Shown here in pieces: positions 61,821 through 64,000 of a DNA stretch of 64,000 bases. The position numbers and the translations under genes were made by a program. This DNA is from Rhizobium sp. Root1220 (lineage in GTDB: Bacteria; Pseudomonadota; Alphaproteobacteria; Rhizobiales; Rhizobiaceae), in assembly GCF_001426265.1 (NCBI RefSeq), contig NZ_LMDG01000037.1, forward strand, positions 1-64,000, in the 5' to 3' direction. Each line of letters starts with the position of its first letter. The stretch's first letter is position 1. Below the pieces are notes generated by a model. It made no database searches and had not been told where the DNA came from. It worked only from the letters and a program-made list of their open reading frames with translations.

Positions 61821-62106
61821 CTTCCGTTCGTTCCAACCGGTGCCGGCAACGGTCGGCCGTTACGCACCTGGACAGCCGCGCACGCAGCAGACGCGACGAT
61901 AAGCTCGTGCCGGGAATGCCGCAATGCCCCCCCCGGCGCGCTCATTTTGATTCGTCTTGAAGCCCGCGGTGCGCCGGAGCAGATCGATCGACGGCGTACG
62001 CCTTTCAGCGAAGGCGTGGCTTCCGTCTAGACAGAATAGATGTGTTTAATACTTTAGATATTTAACGTATTGCTAATAATATTCGTCGATGCGGTAGGAG
62101 GGTGCC

Positions 62107-62367
62107 GTGTTTTCAAGTTTTATGTTTGCTGGATATTTTGCTGTCTCGTCCATTTTTCTGCTCGTTACCCTTCTTGAGGGGTGGGCAAATCGTGACGGAT
62201 GGACGCTATACAGAGCGGCGGGTGTGATAAGCGTTTCCGTGTGGCCGCTGATGCTTGTTTTCTTCATGTTTCATGCTCGGCTGTGGTGGCGTTTTTCTGG
62301 TTCGGCACATCCCGTTCTTTGCCATTATCGCATGGCAAACGGCGTTTCCCCACCAAAGAAGGCTTGA
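62107..62367 (+). CDS. small two-helix membrane protein
   Basis: 86 residues from GTG 62107, which has a strong GGAGGG upstream. Helices at about 4-24 (MFAGYFAVSSIFLLVTLLEGW) and 38-58 (AAGVISVSVWPLMLVFFMFHA), then a basic tail. The DNA before it is A+T-rich, suggesting its own promoter. I do not recognise a family. It lies 74 bp upstream of mrpA and could be associated, though mrp operons do not usually include it. Confidence 0.6.
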   Translation: MFSSFMFAGYFAVSSIFLLVTLLEGWANRDGWTLYRAAGVISVSVWPLMLVFFMFHARLWWRFSGSAHPVLCHYRMANGVSPPKKA

Positions 62368-62441
62368 GATGACGCTGGTCTTCTCCTAAACCTGACGAAC
62401 GCTTCCGGCCCGGCCGGATTCCGGGCAGTCGAGGAGGGGAC

Positions 62442-64000
62442 ATGGCCGATGTCACGGCTCTGACATTTGCGGCCTTGTGTCTGCCTTTCCTAGCCGCCGT
62501 CGTCGCACCTCCACTTGTCCGGGCGCTTGGCGCGAACGCGGCCTGGCTTCTCGCGCTGGCGCCGTTGCTTGCCTTCCTGCACTTCTTCAGCCTGCTTCCT
62601 GCAATTGCCGGCGGCGAGGTCATCACGGGCGGTTACGCCTGGGTTCCGAGCTACGATCTGCGCTTCTCATGGCTGCTCGACGGCCTGTCTGTGACCTTTG
62701 CGCTGCTGATCACCGGTATCGGTACGCTGATCGTTCTCTATGCAGGGGGCTATCTCAAGGGACATGCAGACCAGGGACGCTTCTTCTCGTTCATTTTTCT
62801 GTTCATGGGCGCAATGCTCGGTCTGGTCGTTTCCGACAACCTGCTGATGCTCTTTGTCTTTTGGGAGCTGACCTCGATCACGTCCTTCCTGCTGATCGGC
62901 TTCGACCACACGCGTGAAGCATCGCGCCGCGCCGCGCTGCAGGCGCTCGTGGTCACCGGCGGCGGCGGGCTGGCCTTGCTCGCAGGTCTGCTGCTGATCT
63001 GGAGCACCACGAACGCGACGCAACTGTCGACATTGCTCGCCTCTGGCGATCTGTTGCGGGCCAATCCCTACTATACGGCCATGCTGCTGCTCGTCCTCGG
63101 CGGCGCCTTTACCAAGTCTGCGCAGTTTCCCTTCCATTTCTGGCTTCCGAACGCCATGGAGGCGCCGACGCCCGTATCCGCCTACCTGCATTCCGCTACC
63201 ATGGTGAAGGCCGGTGTCTATTTGTTGATGCGGCTCAATCCGGCGATGGGGGGAACGCCAGAGTGGGAAATCCTGTTGCCGGTCTTTGGCGGCACGACAT
63301 TGCTGGTCGGCACGCTCCTCGCTCTGCGGCAGACGGATCTCAAGCTGAGGCTCGCCTATACGACCGTCTCGTCGCTCGGTCTCCTGGTGCTGCTGATCGG
63401 CTTCGGATCCCCTAATGCCGCGGAGGCGGCAGTGCTTTATCTGGTTGCCCATTCGCTCTTCAAGGGCGCACTGTTCATGGTGGCGGGCATCATCGACCAT
63501 GAGACGGGGACGCGCGATGCCACCCGGTTGCGCGGTCTGAGACATGCCATGCCGCTGACATTCGCGGCCGCTCTCGCTGCCGCCATCTCGATGGGCGGCC
63601 TGCCTCCGTTTTTGGGCTTTCTCGCCAAGGAGGAAGTCTATGCCGCGTTGGCCCACGGCGATCTCAGGTCCATCGTCTTTACGATCGTTGCCGTTTTCGG
63701 CAATGCGCTGATGTTTGCGATCGGCTTCGCGGTGGCGCTGAAGCCTTTTGTCGGCACGGTCATTGAGACGCCGAAGCACCCGCACGAGGCGCCGCCATTG
63801 CTCTGGGCAGGGCCGGTTCTCCTGGCCGTTCTCGGACTAGCCGGCGCACTTTTTTCCGGAATTGCCCATCACTACATTTCGTCTCCGATGGCCTCTGCGG
63901 TCGGGGGTTCGCCAGTCCAGATCAAGATTTCGGTCGTTCCGCATATCGGTGTGCCGCTGCTCCTTTCCGCCCTGACGATCGTGCTCGGCATCGCCGTCTA
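62442..64000 (+). CDS. mrpA: MrpA/PhaA Na+/H+ antiporter subunit A (partial)
   Basis: About 519 residues are visible and the gene runs off the window end with no stop. ATG 62442 has GAGGAGG upstream. It is a complex-I-like (NuoL/ND5-related) subunit with many helices. Recognisable: LMLFVFWELTSITSFLLIGF, QLSTLLASGDLL, TKSAQFPFHFWLPNAMEAPTPVSAYLHSATMVKAGVYLLMRLNPAMG (conserved Lys and His), HSLFKGALFMVAGIIDHETGTRD, and MGGLPPFLGFLAKEE. Subunit A of the multi-gene Mrp (Pha in rhizobia) Na+(K+)/H+ antiporter; the rest of the operon should follow. Confidence 0.92.
   Translation, partial: MADVTALTFAALCLPFLAAVVAPPLVRALGANAAWLLALAPLLAFLHFFSLLPAIAGGEVITGGYAWVPSYDLRFSWLLDGLSVTFALLITGIGTLIVLYAGGYLKGHADQGRFFSFIFLFMGAMLGLVVSDNLLMLFVFWELTSITSFLLIGFDHTREASRRAALQALVVTGGGGLALLAGLLLIWSTTNATQLSTLLASGDLLRANPYYTAMLLLVLGGAFTKSAQFPFHFWLPNAMEAPTPVSAYLHSATMVKAGVYLLMRLNPAMGGTPEWEILLPVFGGTTLLVGTLLALRQTDLKLRLAYTTVSSLGLLVLLIGFGSPNAAEAAVLYLVAHSLFKGALFMVAGIIDHETGTRDATRLRGLRHAMPLTFAAALAAAISMGGLPPFLGFLAKEEVYAALAHGDLRSIVFTIVAVFGNALMFAIGFAVALKPFVGTVIETPKHPHEAPPLLWAGPVLLAVLGLAGALFSGIAHHYISSPMASAVGGSPVQIKISVVPHIGVPLLLSALTIVLGIAV

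Noticed and set aside
1..64000. CRISPR arrays, rRNA, tRNA or insertion sequences
   Set aside because: No regularly spaced repeats, cloverleaf-like sequences, transposase motifs or terminal inverted repeats were recognised anywhere in the window.

Overview
The window looks like chromosome from an alphaproteobacterium of the Rhizobiales (Rhizobium/Ensifer/Agrobacterium type). The support is high G+C with strongly GC-biased third codon positions, short rhizobial-type hypothetical proteins, a DUF930 protein, the start of an Mrp/Pha-type Na+/H+ antiporter, and many small transporters and regulators in one- to three-gene units. I see no rRNA, tRNA, CRISPR array, transposase or intact integrase. Identities are read from sequence motifs without any database search.

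Layout. 1-3000: an accessory patch that looks richer in A+T. It holds a 40-bp nested palindrome, a three-gene overlapping cluster (membrane protein, small ORF, frameshifted zinc-motif/HNH-like gene) and two small exported proteins. 3000-10800: DUF6984-like protein, HerA/FtsK-like ATPase (DUF853), small proteins, zwf, tam, and a TerC-CBS-CorC membrane protein. 11100-22000: cupin, patatin phospholipase, zinc alcohol dehydrogenase, class IV aminotransferase, bestrophin, MFS, LysE/RhtB, then an unusual trio of an exported ClpP/SppA-like protein, a membrane coiled-coil protein and a long coiled-coil protein. 22600-24700: sodB, an auxin-efflux-carrier permease, and a decayed second copy of the sodB 3' end with its terminator. 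24900-31700: frameshifted DUF1254/DUF1214 gene, metallophosphoesterase, WYL regulator/RhtB pair, two c-type cytochromes, PhyH-like dioxygenase. 31700-36200: a redox-flavoured block (PfpI, GNAT, redoxin, secreted protein, Cys-rich MarR) facing a class A beta-lactamase whose catalytic Ser70 is a cysteine. 36200-46000: SelO, polyglycine exported protein, DHA2 MFS, homocysteine methyltransferase, DUF1697, oligopeptidase B, DUF930, polysaccharide deacetylase. 46100-51000: inserted-looking segment (cyclase-TPR, FAD oxidase, DUF5680, outer-membrane protein) containing a diverged copy of the deacetylase 3' end. 51200-61800: epimerase, methyltransferase, FAD oxidoreductase, AI-2E permease, aldo/keto reductase/AraC pair, VOC protein, an FNR-box-preceded usp-dksA-hlyIII unit, XRE-cupin/GNAT pair. 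62100-64000: small membrane protein and the truncated start of mrpA.

The most notable points are the natural Ser70Cys beta-lactamase beside a cysteine-rich MarR regulator, and two places where new genes lie between a complete gene and a diverged copy of that gene's 3' end. I did not find a complete, clearly novel multi-gene defence or mobile system.
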